Positions 50,308 to 61,013 are shown, numbered from the stretch's first letter. The stretch: 64,000 nucleotides of DNA from Nitratireductor mangrovi (GCF_007922615.2 NZ_CP042301.2:310001-374000); one strand, 5' to 3'. Made by a program: numbers and translations. The notes: generated by a model from the letters alone, not told the origin.

Positions 50308-52130
50308 GTCGGCTCGACCGGATCGCCACGCTGGCCGCGCTCGGCCCGGCCAACATCGCGCGCGTCGCGACTTACCGGCTCGGCCTGCGCGCGGGGTTGC
50401 ATCCGGTCCTGAAGCTCAAGGCGGATGTCCCGTCCGGGCCCTTTTTCGATATGCCGCGCCGGCGGGCGCCGGAATGCGCGGTAGCGCGCGAAAGCTGGCG
50501 CAAAACGGCGCTCTATTTCGGCTTCCACGAGTTTGCGCTCGATGGACCGCCTGATTGGCACGCAAATCCGTTCCGGCCTGGCGTGAAAGCCCATTCGGAA
50601 CGCCACTGGTCGCGCATTCCCGACTTCGACCCTGCCGTCGGCGACATCAAGACGGTGTGGGAAGCGTCCCGCCTCGACTGGCTGATCGCCATGGCGCAAA
50701 GGGCCGCAGCCGGCGATGCCGGTGAACTCGATCGGCTGAACGCATGGCTGGCAGATTGGGCGTCAGCGAACCCGCCCTACGAGGGCGCCAACTGGAAATG
50801 CGGCCAGGAGGCCTCGATCCGTGTCATGCACCTGGCGCTCGCGGCACTGATCCTGGGCCAGGTCGAGCGGCCGCTTGCCGGTCTCGTCACAATGCTGCGG
50901 CTACATCTCGCTCGTATCGCGCCGACCATGGGCTACGCGATCGGCCAGCAGAACAATCACGGCACCTCGGAGGCCGCGGCGCTCTTCATCGGAGGCTCCT
51001 GGCTTGAACGGCTCGGTGATGTCCGCGCCGCGCAGTGGGCCGCGACGGGGCGGCGCTGGCTCGAAGACCGCGCCCGGCAACTCATCGAACCTGACGGGAC
51101 GTTCAGCCAGTATTCGGTCGTCTACCATCGCGTCATGCTCGACACATACTGCCTGGCGGAAGTGTGGCGCCGCCAGGCGGGCCTGCCGGACTTCTCGCGC
51201 ACACTGGTGGAGCGCCTTGCCGCGGCGACCGAATGGCTTCGGCAGATGACGGAATCTGCCACCGGTGGCGCGCCGAACCTCGGCGCCAACGACGGGGCCC
51301 GGCTGATCGCACTGACCGATACCGACTACCGTGATTTCCGCCCGAGCGTTCAACTGGCTTCGGTCCTCTTCTCGCGCGCGCGGGCCTGGCAGGAGGAGGG
51401 CGCCTGGGACCAGCCCCTCATCTGGCTGGGGACGGAGACCGACGGGCGCGCGCTGCCCGAGCCGGGAAGTATCAGTTTTGACGACGGCGGCCTGCACGTC
51501 CTGCGGAAGGGCGCAACCGTCGCCTATCTGCGTTATCCGCGCTTCCGGTTCCGGCCCAGCCAGGCGGACGCGCTGCACCTCGACCTCTGGGTCGGCGGCG
51601 ACAATCTGCTCAGGGACGCCGGCACCTACAGCTACAACGCTTCGGACGAGGATACGGCCTACTTCCCCGGCACGGCAGCGCACAACACGGTCGCCTTCGA
51701 CGGGCGCGACCAGATGCCCCGGCTGGGGCGTTTTCTGTTCGGTTCCTGGCTCAAGGCGCGCGACGTGGCGAGAATCTCCGAAGACGCCGGCATTGTTAGC
51801 GCGTCAGCCGGCTATCGCGACCGCTGGGGCGCATCGCACCACCGCACGGTATGGCTTGCAGACGCCAGCCTTGTCTGCCGCGATCGGCTTGAAGGCAGCG
51901 CCGAAAGGGCAGTCCTTCGCTGGCGTCTGATGCCCGGCGACTGGAATCTGGAGGGAATGGCGGTGACCAACGGCCGCTTTACCCTGACCGTGTCGTCGGA
52001 CCAGCCGGTCCGCCGCATCGAGCTATCGGAAGGTTTCGAATCGGAGCACTATCTGCAGAAGACTCCACTTCCGGTGCTCGAGGTGGAGACGACGGTGCCC
52101 GCCGTCCTGAAAACCCGCATCGCCTTCTGA
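50304..52130 (+). CDS. Heparinase II/III family protein
   Basis: A 608-residue protein whose ATG overlaps the previous stop codon (ATGA). The N-terminal helical toroid contains WKCGQEASIRVMHLALA and the QNNHGTSEAAALFIGG motif; the C-terminal beta part has DALHLDLWVGGDNLLRDAGTYSYN and AHNTVAFDGRDQMP, both Hepar_II/III signatures. No signal peptide is visible, so it is probably cytoplasmic or exported otherwise. It may cleave or modify a uronic-acid polymer, but in these clusters its activity is unproven. Confidence 0.9.
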   Translation: MSRLDRIATLAALGPANIARVATYRLGLRAGLHPVLKLKADVPSGPFFDMPRRRAPECAVARESWRKTALYFGFHEFALDGPPDWHANPFRPGVKAHSERHWSRIPDFDPAVGDIKTVWEASRLDWLIAMAQRAAAGDAGELDRLNAWLADWASANPPYEGANWKCGQEASIRVMHLALAALILGQVERPLAGLVTMLRLHLARIAPTMGYAIGQQNNHGTSEAAALFIGGSWLERLGDVRAAQWAATGRRWLEDRARQLIEPDGTFSQYSVVYHRVMLDTYCLAEVWRRQAGLPDFSRTLVERLAAATEWLRQMTESATGGAPNLGANDGARLIALTDTDYRDFRPSVQLASVLFSRARAWQEEGAWDQPLIWLGTETDGRALPEPGSISFDDGGLHVLRKGATVAYLRYPRFRFRPSQADALHLDLWVGGDNLLRDAGTYSYNASDEDTAYFPGTAAHNTVAFDGRDQMPRLGRFLFGSWLKARDVARISEDAGIVSASAGYRDRWGASHHRTVWLADASLVCRDRLEGSAERAVLRWRLMPGDWNLEGMAVTNGRFTLTVSSDQPVRRIELSEGFESEHYLQKTPLPVLEVETTVPAVLKTRIAF

Positions 52131-52150
52131 ACTCGGCCGGCGGAGCCTCG

Positions 52151-53422
52151 TCAGGCCCAGACCCCGCGCGTGTCGATGATCGTCTTCGATGCGAGGCTTT
52201 CGCGCTCGATGGCGAGATAGGGCCGGTGGTTGACGAGCATCACCACGATGTCCGCGGCCGCAACGGTCTGATCGATGTCGGTGACGAAGCGCACCCCCTC
52301 CATGCCCGAGAGGGAGGCGGGAAGGTCCTCGATGTTGGGCTCGGAGACCAGGGTTTCGCAATCGTTCCATGAGGCCACGGTCTCGGCGATCGCAAGCGCG
52401 GGGCTTTCGCGCAGATCGTCGACGTCGGCCTTGAAGGCAAGGCCCAATAGGGCGACGGTCGGCCGTCGGCCAGTCGCTGCCCGGGTGGCTTCCAGCGCCT
52501 CCCTGACCATGCCGAGCACACGTTTGGGCTTGTCGTCATTGACCTGGCGGGCGGTGCGGATCAGCGGCGTGGCGTCGGGTGCCGCCTCGACGATGAACCA
52601 GGGGTCTACCGCGATGCAGTGTCCGCCCACTCCTGGGCCGGGCTGCAGGATGTTGACCCGCGGGTGCTGGTTGGCGAGCCTGATCAGTTCCCAGACATTG
52701 ATGCCTATCGTATCGCAGACACGCGAAAGCTCGTTGGCGAAGGCGATATTGACATCGCGGAAGGCGTTCTCGGTCAGCTTGCACATTTCCGCCGTGCGCG
52801 CGTCGGTCACGTGCAGGTCGCCGCGGCAGAAGATGCGGTAGAGCGCCTTGGCGCGGTCCGAGCACGCCGCGCTGATGCCGCCGATCACGCGGCTGTTGTC
52901 GATCAGTTCCGTCAATACCCGGCCGGGCAGCACACGTTCCGGGCAATAGGCGATGTTGACGTCGACTGGCCCGTTCCCGTCACGGGCCGGGAAACGAAGG
53001 TCAGGACGGGACTCGGCCAGAATCCGGGTCATCTGATCGGTGGTGCCGGGCGGCGATGTGGATTCCAGGACCACGAGCGTGCCGGGGCGCAAATGGGGCG
53101 CGATCGCACGTGCGGCCGACCAGACATAGCCGAGTTCGGCCTTACCGTCGTGGAAAGGCGTCGGCACCGCGATCACGAAGGCGTCCGCCGGCTCCGGTTC
53201 GGTTGAAGCGCGCAGGTGCCCCCGGTGCACCGCGCTTGCGGTAACGCCCTCGAGGTCAGGCTCGACGATGTGAATCTCGCCGCGATTGATGCAGTCGACG
53301 ACATCCTGCTTGACGTCGACACCCACCACGTCGACCCCGCGCGAGGCGATCACGGAAGCGGTGGGAAGTCCGATATAGCCAAGGCCCAGAACACAGATCT
53401 TTCCGATGGGGGCCGAACTCAT
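52151..53422 (-). CDS. wecC: UDP-N-acetyl-D-mannosamine dehydrogenase
   Basis: A 423-residue nucleotide-sugar dehydrogenase oxidising UDP-ManNAc to UDP-ManNAcA. It shows [19 protein letters not shown] at the N-terminus, [12 protein letters not shown] and the catalytic Cys in [15 protein letters not shown], all typical of WecC. It follows wecB with an ATGA overlap (53419-53422), so the two are coupled. Its 3' end converges with the heparinase-like gene. Confidence 0.95.
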   Translation of the reverse strand: MSSAPIGKICVLGLGYIGLPTASVIASRGVDVVGVDVKQDVVDCINRGEIHIVEPDLEGVTASAVHRGHLRASTEPEPADAFVIAVPTPFHDGKAELGYVWSAARAIAPHLRPGTLVVLESTSPPGTTDQMTRILAESRPDLRFPARDGNGPVDVNIAYCPERVLPGRVLTELIDNSRVIGGISAACSDRAKALYRIFCRGDLHVTDARTAEMCKLTENAFRDVNIAFANELSRVCDTIGINVWELIRLANQHPRVNILQPGPGVGGHCIAVDPWFIVEAAPDATPLIRTARQVNDDKPKRVLGMVREALEATRAATGRRPTVALLGLAFKADVDDLRESPALAIAETVASWNDCETLVSEPNIEDLPASLSGMEGVRFVTDIDQTVAAADIVVMLVNHRPYLAIERESLASKTIIDTRGVWA

Positions 53423-54540
53423 GCCAATTCCTCTTCCACGATCTTCCTGATGCGGCCGGCGGCCTTGCCGTCGCCGTAGGGGTTGATGGCCTGCGCCATG
53501 CGGCCGTAGTGGTTCTGGTCTGTAAGGAGCCGTGACGTCTCGTCCACGATCCGGCCGCGATCGGTGCCGACGAGGATGACGGTGCCGGCGTCCACGGCCT
53601 CCGGACGTTCTGTCGTTTCCCGCATCACCAGGATCGGCTTCCCGAGCGATGGCGCTTCCTCCTGCACGCCGCCGGAATCGGTGATGATGAGATGAGCGCG
53701 GTCCATCAGATGCACGAACGGCTCATAGTCGAGCGGGTCGATGAGATGGATCGCGTCATTGCCGCCAAGAAGTCTTTCCACCGGCTCACGCACACTGGGA
53801 TTGGGATGAACCGGATAGACGATCTGGACGGGGTGAGCGCGCGCGATGTCACGCAGCGCATTGCATATGTTCTCGAAACCGGCGCCGAAATTTTCCCGCC
53901 GGTGGCCGGTGACCAGCACCAGCCGCTTGCCCTCTTCGAGATATGGGAACCGGGCGTCGAGTTCGGAGCGCCGCTCCGGCTCGCGGGTCTTCCCGGCTGT
54001 CTCCAGCAAGGCGTCGATCACGGTGTTGCCGGTGACATGAATATGAGCCTCGGGAACTCCTTCGCGCAGCAGATTGGCTTTCGAAGTCTCGGTCGGCGCG
54101 AAATGGAAACGTGTTGCGAGCGTGGCCACCCGGCGGTTCATTTCTTCCGGCCAGGGCGCCATCAGATTGCCGGAGCGCAGACCGGCCTCGACATGGCCGA
54201 GCGGCAGCCGACGATAGAAGGCGGCAAGGGAGGCGGCCAGCGTCGTGGTGGTATCGCCATGCACGAGCACGACATCGGGTCGTTCCTCGTCGAGCACCTT
54301 GCCGATGCCGGTCAAAACGCCAGCGGTCACCGCGTCCAGCGTCTGGTTCGGCTTCATCAGATCGAGATCATGGTCGGGCCGGATATCGAAGAGTTCGAGT
54401 ACCTGGTCGAGCATCTGCCGGTGCTGTGCGGTCACGCAGACGCGCACGCTGAGCTTGTCGCTGCGCGAGAGTTCCTGCACCACCGGAGCCATCTTGATCG
54501 CCTCTGGGCGGGTGCCGAAAATAACGAGAACCTTTCTCAA
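53419..54540 (-). CDS. wecB: UDP-N-acetylglucosamine 2-epimerase (non-hydrolysing)
   Basis: A 373-residue WecB epimerising UDP-GlcNAc to UDP-ManNAc, the substrate of the WecC encoded directly downstream. The N-terminal [14 protein letters not shown] and the C-terminal [23 protein letters not shown] motifs are diagnostic. The only in-frame start near the conserved N-terminus is TTG at 54540. UDP-ManNAcA from this pair may be a residue of the same polymer made by the neighbouring genes. Confidence 0.95.
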   Translation of the reverse strand: MRKVLVIFGTRPEAIKMAPVVQELSRSDKLSVRVCVTAQHRQMLDQVLELFDIRPDHDLDLMKPNQTLDAVTAGVLTGIGKVLDEERPDVVLVHGDTTTTLAASLAAFYRRLPLGHVEAGLRSGNLMAPWPEEMNRRVATLATRFHFAPTETSKANLLREGVPEAHIHVTGNTVIDALLETAGKTREPERRSELDARFPYLEEGKRLVLVTGHRRENFGAGFENICNALRDIARAHPVQIVYPVHPNPSVREPVERLLGGNDAIHLIDPLDYEPFVHLMDRAHLIITDSGGVQEEAPSLGKPILVMRETTERPEAVDAGTVILVGTDRGRIVDETSRLLTDQNHYGRMAQAINPYGDGKAAGRIRKIVEEELA

Positions 54541-54879
54541 GCAGGCACCTGCTTCCGCACCCGGCGAAAAGAAACGATACGGAAGTTGGCCATAGTGGCT
54601 CCCACCTGCCCCGACGGTCTGATTCCGAGGCCTATCTAGTCCGCCGCTTGGGCATTGTCCATGATGGCCGCCCGCTTTAGGTGCGAGATGTCATGACGCC
54701 GGCGCGAGCAACGGCAAGGCCGCTCATCGCGTCGGCAAGGAAACGAAGAATATCGTCCGCTTTCGTTTGACATGTACCGCGCCTTCGGTGAAACCGGCCT
54801 CCGTTTCGGGCTGGTTGCACCATTCGGCATCTTTCGCAGCCCGCCTCAGCGAAAACGCCAGGTCTGGGCTCACGCGACG
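54541..54879. promoter_or_regulatory. Divergent intergenic region (wecB / GT4)
   Basis: About 340 bases; probable promoters for the two divergent genes. An in-frame ATG at 54772 could extend the GT4 protein by 36 residues, but that stretch has no similarity to glycosyltransferases. No palindrome or RNA gene seen. Confidence 0.35.
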
Positions 54880-56136
54880 ATGCATGTCCTTTATTTTCAC
54901 CAGCATTTTTCGACACCACGGGGCGCGGCAGGAATCCGGTCCTACGAGATGGCGCGTGCCTTGCTGCGCCGCGGACACGAAGTCACGATGGTGTGCGGCA
55001 GCTATGGCGTCGGCCAGACCGGGCTTGATGGGCCGTTCCGGCGCGGGCGCCGCGAGGGCATGGTCGATGGCATCCGCGTGATCGAATTCGATCTCGCCTA
55101 TTCCAACGCCGACGGGTTTCTGAAGCGCAGCTGGTCGTTCGCGAAGTTTGCGCTGGGCAGTATCCGGCTGGTGCTGACCGAGCGTTATGACCTGGCCTTT
55201 GCCACGACCACACCGCTCACCGCCGGTATCCCCGGCATCGCGGCGCGCTGGTTGCGCGGCAAGCCCTTTGTGTTCGAGGTGCGCGATCTGTGGCCCGAGC
55301 TCCCCCGCGCAATGAAGGTGATAACGAACCCGGTCGTTCTGTGGCTGTTGTCGGCGCTGGAGTGGGCATCCTATCGTTCCGCACACCGCTGCGTAGCGCT
55401 GTCGCCCGGCATTTCCGACGGTATCGCGGGACGGGGCGTGGCGCGGGACCGCATCGCGCTGGTGCCGAACGGTTGCGATCTCGACATCTTTACCGGTTCC
55501 GATCTTGAGCCCTGGCGGCCCGAGGGAGTCGGGGAGACGGACCTGATGGCGGTCTTCACCGGCACTCACGGCATGGCCAACGGCCTCGGCGCCGTGCTCG
55601 ACGCGGCCGGCGTGCTCAAGCGGCGTGGGCGTGACGACATCCGGCTGGTGCTCGTGGGCAGCGGTCAGCAGAAGCCGGGCCTGGAGGAGCGCGCCGCGCG
55701 CGAGGGGCTCGACAACGTCGTCTTCCACGCGCCTGTCGACAAGGCGCGCCTCGCGGGGCTGCTGGCCGCCGCCGATCTCGGCATGCAATGCCTGGCCAAT
55801 GTACCGGCGTTCTATTACGGCACCTCTCCCAACAAGTTTTTCGACTATATCGCGGCCGGGCTGCCGGTGCTCAACAACTACCCCGGCTGGCTGGCCGGCA
55901 TGCTGACGGAACACCAATGCGGTTTCGCGGTGCCCCCGGACGATCCGGCTGCCTTCGCCGACGCGCTGGAGCAGGCGGCCGGCGACCGCCGTGCCCTGAA
56001 GCGGATGGGCGAAAACGCGGCGGCGCTGGCGCGCACGCAGTTTTCGCGCGCCATGCTTGCCGACCGCTGGGTCGCGTGGGTGGCCGAGGGAGAGCGGCAG
56101 AGGGAGGAACGCGGACTTACGGCAGCCAGCGGTTGA
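54880..56136 (+). CDS. Glycosyltransferase family 4 (WbuB-like)
   Basis: A 418-residue GT4 enzyme. Starts at MHVLYFHQHF, with the WbuB-type EVRDLWPELPRAM motif in the middle and the nucleotide-sugar site in TSPNKFFDYIAAGLPV. WbuB-like enzymes add an N-acetylated amino sugar to the growing lipid-linked oligosaccharide. Its 3' end overlaps that of the DUF2793 gene by 20 bases, tail to tail. Confidence 0.91.
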   Translation: MHVLYFHQHFSTPRGAAGIRSYEMARALLRRGHEVTMVCGSYGVGQTGLDGPFRRGRREGMVDGIRVIEFDLAYSNADGFLKRSWSFAKFALGSIRLVLTERYDLAFATTTPLTAGIPGIAARWLRGKPFVFEVRDLWPELPRAMKVITNPVVLWLLSALEWASYRSAHRCVALSPGISDGIAGRGVARDRIALVPNGCDLDIFTGSDLEPWRPEGVGETDLMAVFTGTHGMANGLGAVLDAAGVLKRRGRDDIRLVLVGSGQQKPGLEERAAREGLDNVVFHAPVDKARLAGLLAAADLGMQCLANVPAFYYGTSPNKFFDYIAAGLPVLNNYPGWLAGMLTEHQCGFAVPPDDPAAFADALEQAAGDRRALKRMGENAAALARTQFSRAMLADRWVAWVAEGERQREERGLTAASG

Positions 56137-57472
56137 CGCCGGCGATGACGCCGATGTTGTCGTCCACTCTTGTGATGCCGCCCATCAGTGCCAGGCAGGC
56201 GAGCTGGTAGCGATGCCCGGATGCTGCGGCGTAGATGGACCACAGATTCGGCTGGTACCCTACGCTGAGATAAGGGTCCGTCCGGTGCTGGACAGTAACC
56301 GACACCCAGCCGTCCGCCGGCGCGATGAGCGCATGCTCCGTCCCGGCGACACCGTCGACGATCAGTGTCTGCCCCGACTGCCGGGACCATAGCACGGCAG
56401 CATCAATTGCGCGGATATAGGCATGGAAGGTCATGGCCGGAACCATCGGGCCGAAGCTCGGCAGTGCGCTGAGATAGTAGTTCGTCGCTTCAACGCTGAT
56501 CGGCGTCGATGCCGTCCCCGACCCCATGGTGATTTCCGCCACTCGGAATTCGACCCCGTGGCGGCGATGGGCCGGGCTGCGAATGCTGTCGATCAAATCC
56601 TTGACCGTGGCCGGCAGGGTGCCCTGGCTGCCGCCATAGTCGTTGTTGTCGCTGATGAACTTGCCAGCGTCGGCGGCCGTCGAACTGTTATAGAGGGTAA
56701 GGTAGGCGGGCAGGGAAAACGCGCCGACGGTGTTTGTCTTGGCTGCGTTTCCGGCGAAGCGGCCGCTGTCGGGGAGCAGGCTGACCGCGAAGTCGGAGAG
56801 AAGGTTGGTGTTGGGGAAGGAAAGCCGGCCGGTCTGGCCGTCTGCGCGGAGCGCCTCCTTCCAGTCCGAGCCGTCCGGCGAGACCTTGATCGTCAGTTCG
56901 TCGTCGCCGACCAGCCCGATCTCGGCACGGCCGGACCAGTTTGTCTGCAACAGGAGCGACAGCACGTCGGCGGCGCTTTCCTTGTTCATGGTGCAGCGCA
57001 GATCGCCATCGCCGCCTTCGGCGACGGTCTTGGCCGTCCAGAGCGCCTTGTTGAGCCTGGCGGAGAACGGGTTTGTCGCGTCTGCCGTAGTGCCGACCCC
57101 GAGCAGGGCGAGGTTCTGAAGGGCGGTGATCGCGTCGGCAACGTCGGCCCAGGCCGAGCCAGTCCAGTAGCAAAGCCGCGCCTCGTCGATGACCCAGGCA
57201 AGCCAGCCGTCGCGGGGCTGGTAGAACGCCCACGCGCCGTCCTGGAAAGCGGCGACCTTGCCCTCTTTGCCCTCCCAGGCATCGGTGGCGCTGTCGCCGA
57301 CGATATGACGGTCGCCCTCCGCGGGATCACCGGGCGGGGCGGCCAGGGCCCGGTCGATGACCGCGAGTTGCACCACGGCGTCGAGCGCCACGAGCGCCTC
57401 ATTGTGGGTGACATGCTTTTGTGCCTGCGACGGCATGATGTGCGGAAGATGGAGATTGGGCGTGTTTTCCAT
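56117..57472 (-). CDS. DUF2793 family phage-tail-like protein
   Basis: A 451-residue protein whose N-terminal half (about 1-110) is DUF2793: LPHIMPSQAQKHVTHNEAL, then DAVVQLAVIDR and the GWLAWVIDEARLCYWTGSAW segments are typical of phage and gene-transfer-agent-associated tail proteins. The rest is unassigned, with a C-terminal beta-rich part (RVAEITMGSG, HRTDPYLSVGYQPN). It sits isolated within a polysaccharide locus, with no other phage gene near. ATG 57490 is an alternative start. Possibly a carbohydrate-binding or cleaving protein, but that is inference. Confidence 0.82.
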   Translation of the reverse strand: MENTPNLHLPHIMPSQAQKHVTHNEALVALDAVVQLAVIDRALAAPPGDPAEGDRHIVGDSATDAWEGKEGKVAAFQDGAWAFYQPRDGWLAWVIDEARLCYWTGSAWADVADAITALQNLALLGVGTTADATNPFSARLNKALWTAKTVAEGGDGDLRCTMNKESAADVLSLLLQTNWSGRAEIGLVGDDELTIKVSPDGSDWKEALRADGQTGRLSFPNTNLLSDFAVSLLPDSGRFAGNAAKTNTVGAFSLPAYLTLYNSSTAADAGKFISDNNDYGGSQGTLPATVKDLIDSIRSPAHRRHGVEFRVAEITMGSGTASTPISVEATNYYLSALPSFGPMVPAMTFHAYIRAIDAAVLWSRQSGQTLIVDGVAGTEHALIAPADGWVSVTVQHRTDPYLSVGYQPNLWSIYAAASGHRYQLACLALMGGITRVDDNIGVIAGVNRWLP

Positions 57473-57596
57473 TGCCGTGTCCTGAACCATAAGACCTTGC
57501 GCCAGTATGAGACGGCGTTGTAGGGAGTGGATAAATATGCCGCGCTGCCGCTCCAACGCGGGCGGCAGGGCACGCGGACGAGATGTTCAAACCGGC

Positions 57597-58216
<620 letters not shown>

Positions 58217-58220
<4 letters not shown>

Positions 58221-58843
58221 GCGGGCCGCTTCTCGTCCTCGGAAGCGGTGGCCATGGCCGCGTGGTGGCGGACGTCGCAGCGCTCTGCGGCTATGAACGC
58301 ATCGCCTTTCTCGACGACGCGCCGGCGACCGGTGCGGACCTGCCCTTTCCCGTCCTTGGCCCGCTGACGATGCTGGGCGAACTGGCGTCGGACTGGCCCA
58401 TGGCCATTGCCGCCGTCGGCCACAACGGCGTCAGGCAGAAGCTCTTCCAGTCGCTTCGCGATGCCGGCTTTGCCCAGCCGGCCATCGTGCATCCGACGGC
58501 GGTGATCAGCCCCAATGCCCGGCTGGGGGAAGGGGTGTTCGTCGCGGCCCTGGCGGTCGTCAATGTCGGGGCTTCGATCGGCGATGCCACGATCCTCAAT
58601 ACCGGAGCCCGCATCGATCATGACTGTGCTATCGGGGCCGCCTGCCATATCGCGCCGGGGGCCACGCTTTCGGGCGGCGTGACGGTCGGCGCCCGCGCCT
58701 GGCTCGGAACCGGCTGCTCGGTTCGCCAGGGCATCACGATTGCCGACGACGCCGTTGTCGGCGTTGGCGCCGCCGTCGTATCGGATCTGCCCGACGCGAT
58801 CACTTATGTCGGCGTGCCGGCCAGGCCCCTGACGGGACCATGA
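58217..58843 (+). CDS. Sugar O/N-acetyltransferase (PglD-like)
   Basis: A 208-residue protein with an N-terminal nucleotide-binding fold (LVLGSGGHGRVVADVAAL) and a C-terminal left-handed beta-helix with the putative catalytic His in GARIDHDCAIG. PglD acetylates the 4-amino group of UDP-4-amino-4,6-dideoxy-GlcNAc. Placement next to a phosphoglycosyl transferase and a DegT aminotransferase repeats the pgl arrangement. Confidence 0.92.
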
Positions 58844-58866
58844 CGAAACAATGATGGATTGAGGCC

Positions 58867-60093
58867 TTGCTCAACACACCCTTTTCCCCCTGGCCGGTCT
58901 ATTCCGAGGAAGAAATCGAGGCGGTCGCGCGTGTCCTGCGCTCCGGCCGTGTGAATTACTGGACCGGCGACGAGTGCCGCATGTTCGAGCGCGAATTTGC
59001 CGAATGGTGCGGCACGGCGCATGCGATTGCGCTGGCCAATGGCACGCTGGCGCTAGACCTGGCACTGCAGGGGCTCGGCATCGGCCCCGGCGACGAGGTG
59101 GTGGTGACCCCGCGCACCTTCCTGGCTTCGGTTTCGTGCGTGGCCAACATCGGCGCAACGCCGGTTTTCGCGGATGTCGATCGCGAGAGCGGCAACCTGA
59201 CCGCCGAGACGATCGCGGCGGTGCTGACGCCGAGGACGAAGGCGGTCATCCCGGTGCATCTCGGGGGCTGGCCCTGTGACATGGACCCGATTATGGAACT
59301 GGCCGACCGCCACGGCTTCAAGGTGATCGAGGATTGTGCCCAGGCCCATGGCGCCCGCTACAAGGGGCGTCCGGTGGGTTCGATCGGCCATGCCGGCGCG
59401 TGGTCCTTCTGCCAGGACAAGATCATCACCACGGGCGGCGAGGGCGGCATGGTCACCACCGACGACCGCGAACTGTGGTCGCGTATGTGGTCGTTCAAGG
59501 ACCATGGCAAGAGCTGGGAAGCCGTCTACGAGCGCGAGCACGCGCCCGGTTTCCGCTGGCTCCACGAAAGCTTCGGCACCAATTGGCGCCTGACCGAAAT
59601 GCAGGCGGCGATCGGGCGCATCCAGCTTGCGCGTCTGGACGAGTGGTCGGCAGCCCGCGAGGCCAACGCGAATGTGCTGCTGACTGCGCTGAAGCGTCAT
59701 GCCGACGAGCATGGGCCGGTTCGCGCCCCCATGCTGCCCGGAACGGGCGAAGGCCGCAATGACCGCTCGCGCAATGCCTTTTACCGGGTCTACGCCTATG
59801 TCCGCGACGAGAACCTGGCGCCCGGCTGGAGCCGCGACAGGATCGTGTCGGAGATCGTCGCCCGCGGCGTGCCCTGCTATCACGGCCCGTGCCCGGAGGT
59901 CTATCTGGAGCGTGCCTTCGAAGGCACCGGCTGGCGGCCGCCGGAGCCGCTTAAGACCGCGCATGCATTGGGTGAGGCGAGCATGATGTTCCTCGTCCAC
60001 CCGACCCTCACTGAGGCGGAGATGCAACTGGCTGCAAAGGTGATCGGGGAGGTGCTGGCCGAGGCGCGCGAGACGGCTGACGCGTCAGCCTAG
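58867..60093 (+). CDS. DegT/DnrJ/EryC1 aminotransferase (PglE/Per-like)
   Basis: A 408-residue PLP aminotransferase distinct from the two WbpE-like copies: N-terminus FSPWPVYSEEEIEAV, GGWPCDMDPI, and PLP Lys185 in FCQDKIITTGGEGG. It starts with TTG at 58867, 23 bases after the pglD-like stop; an upstream in-frame stop excludes earlier starts. It probably makes a 4-amino sugar for PglD and the phosphoglycosyl transferase, but the 4,6-dehydratase that would supply its 4-keto substrate is not in the window. Confidence 0.9.
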   Translation: MLNTPFSPWPVYSEEEIEAVARVLRSGRVNYWTGDECRMFEREFAEWCGTAHAIALANGTLALDLALQGLGIGPGDEVVVTPRTFLASVSCVANIGATPVFADVDRESGNLTAETIAAVLTPRTKAVIPVHLGGWPCDMDPIMELADRHGFKVIEDCAQAHGARYKGRPVGSIGHAGAWSFCQDKIITTGGEGGMVTTDDRELWSRMWSFKDHGKSWEAVYEREHAPGFRWLHESFGTNWRLTEMQAAIGRIQLARLDEWSAAREANANVLLTALKRHADEHGPVRAPMLPGTGEGRNDRSRNAFYRVYAYVRDENLAPGWSRDRIVSEIVARGVPCYHGPCPEVYLERAFEGTGWRPPEPLKTAHALGEASMMFLVHPTLTEAEMQLAAKVIGEVLAEARETADASA

Positions 60094-60212
60094 AGGCGAA
60101 CCGCAGTGCCGCGGATGCCAGGCGCGGCGAGCCGAGCTTGACGATTGTCGTCCAGTGTGACGTCACGAGCGTCGCCCGAAGGCTGTTGGCTCCACCCGCG
60201 ATGCAGGCCCTC

Positions 60213-61013
60213 TCATCCGGCGTCACGCTGTTCGCTGTCCAAAGCAACATCCGGCCCCAGCGTTTCCCGCCGCCGAGGCTGCTCCGCGGCCCCGTCATCA
60301 ACAGGCAGCACACCATAGGCCACGGCCTTGTAGATGGCCTCGGCGGAGCTGCGGGCGCGCAACTTGGAGCGGACTTTCTGCAAGCGCATTTCGATCGACC
60401 GGCCGGTTACGCCCTCCAAACCGCCTATCTCCTCGGCGGTTCTGCCGGCGGCGACGCCGGCGAGCGTCATGGCTTCACGCTCGGTCACGTCCAGATGCGC
60501 TGCGATAAGCCGGCGACGGAATCCAGCGTGGATGTGACGCGCAACAGCGAGCATGTCGCGGGTTGGCGGCCGGCCGCGCGCCTGTGTCTCGTCTTCGAAC
60601 ACGGTAAGCGCCGCGTAGCCGATCCCGGCGGCGCCCGATATGCAGTAGGATGCAAGCGATACGCAGCCGTCTTCGATCAACGCACCGAAAAAGCGGTTGC
60701 CGGCATATTTCGATCGCACGTCGGCTATCACCGCCGGCAGGTCCACCTGCAGGAAGCTCCGACCGGCACTGACCTTGTCGATGATCGGGTCGGTGTTGGT
60801 TCCACCCGCCGGCGCATAGAGGCTGGTGAATTTCTGCGGAAGCGTCGTCATGGCGATCATGTCATTGCGGACATAGGCGCGCCGCTGGACCATATATTCG
60901 TAAGCCAGGTGACACCCGCCGAAGGCCGGAATTCTTGCGCGCAGCGCAAACAGCGCGCCGCGGATCGATCTCCGCCCGGCGATGCAGCGGAGGATGATGT
61001 CCGCGTCGAGCAT
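60213..61013 (-). CDS. LuxR-family transcriptional regulator, orphan
   Basis: A 266-residue regulator with an N-terminal domain resembling autoinducer-binding domains (TDPIIDKVSAGRSFLQVD keeps the Asp-Pro pair, although Phe replaces a usual Trp) and a C-terminal LuxR helix-turn-helix (VTEREAMTLAGVAAGRTAEEIGG). No luxI-type synthase is in the window, so it is a solo LuxR. GTG 61073 is an alternative start. It diverges from the RTX gene and may control it. Confidence 0.85.
   Translation of the reverse strand: MLDADIILRCIAGRRSIRGALFALRARIPAFGGCHLAYEYMVQRRAYVRNDMIAMTTLPQKFTSLYAPAGGTNTDPIIDKVSAGRSFLQVDLPAVIADVRSKYAGNRFFGALIEDGCVSLASYCISGAAGIGYAALTVFEDETQARGRPPTRDMLAVARHIHAGFRRRLIAAHLDVTEREAMTLAGVAAGRTAEEIGGLEGVTGRSIEMRLQKVRSKLRARSSAEAIYKAVAYGVLPVDDGAAEQPRRRETLGPDVALDSEQRDAG

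Noticed and set aside
56117..57472. A prophage
   Set aside because: Only one phage-like gene is present; no integrase, capsid, terminase or attachment-site repeats were seen.
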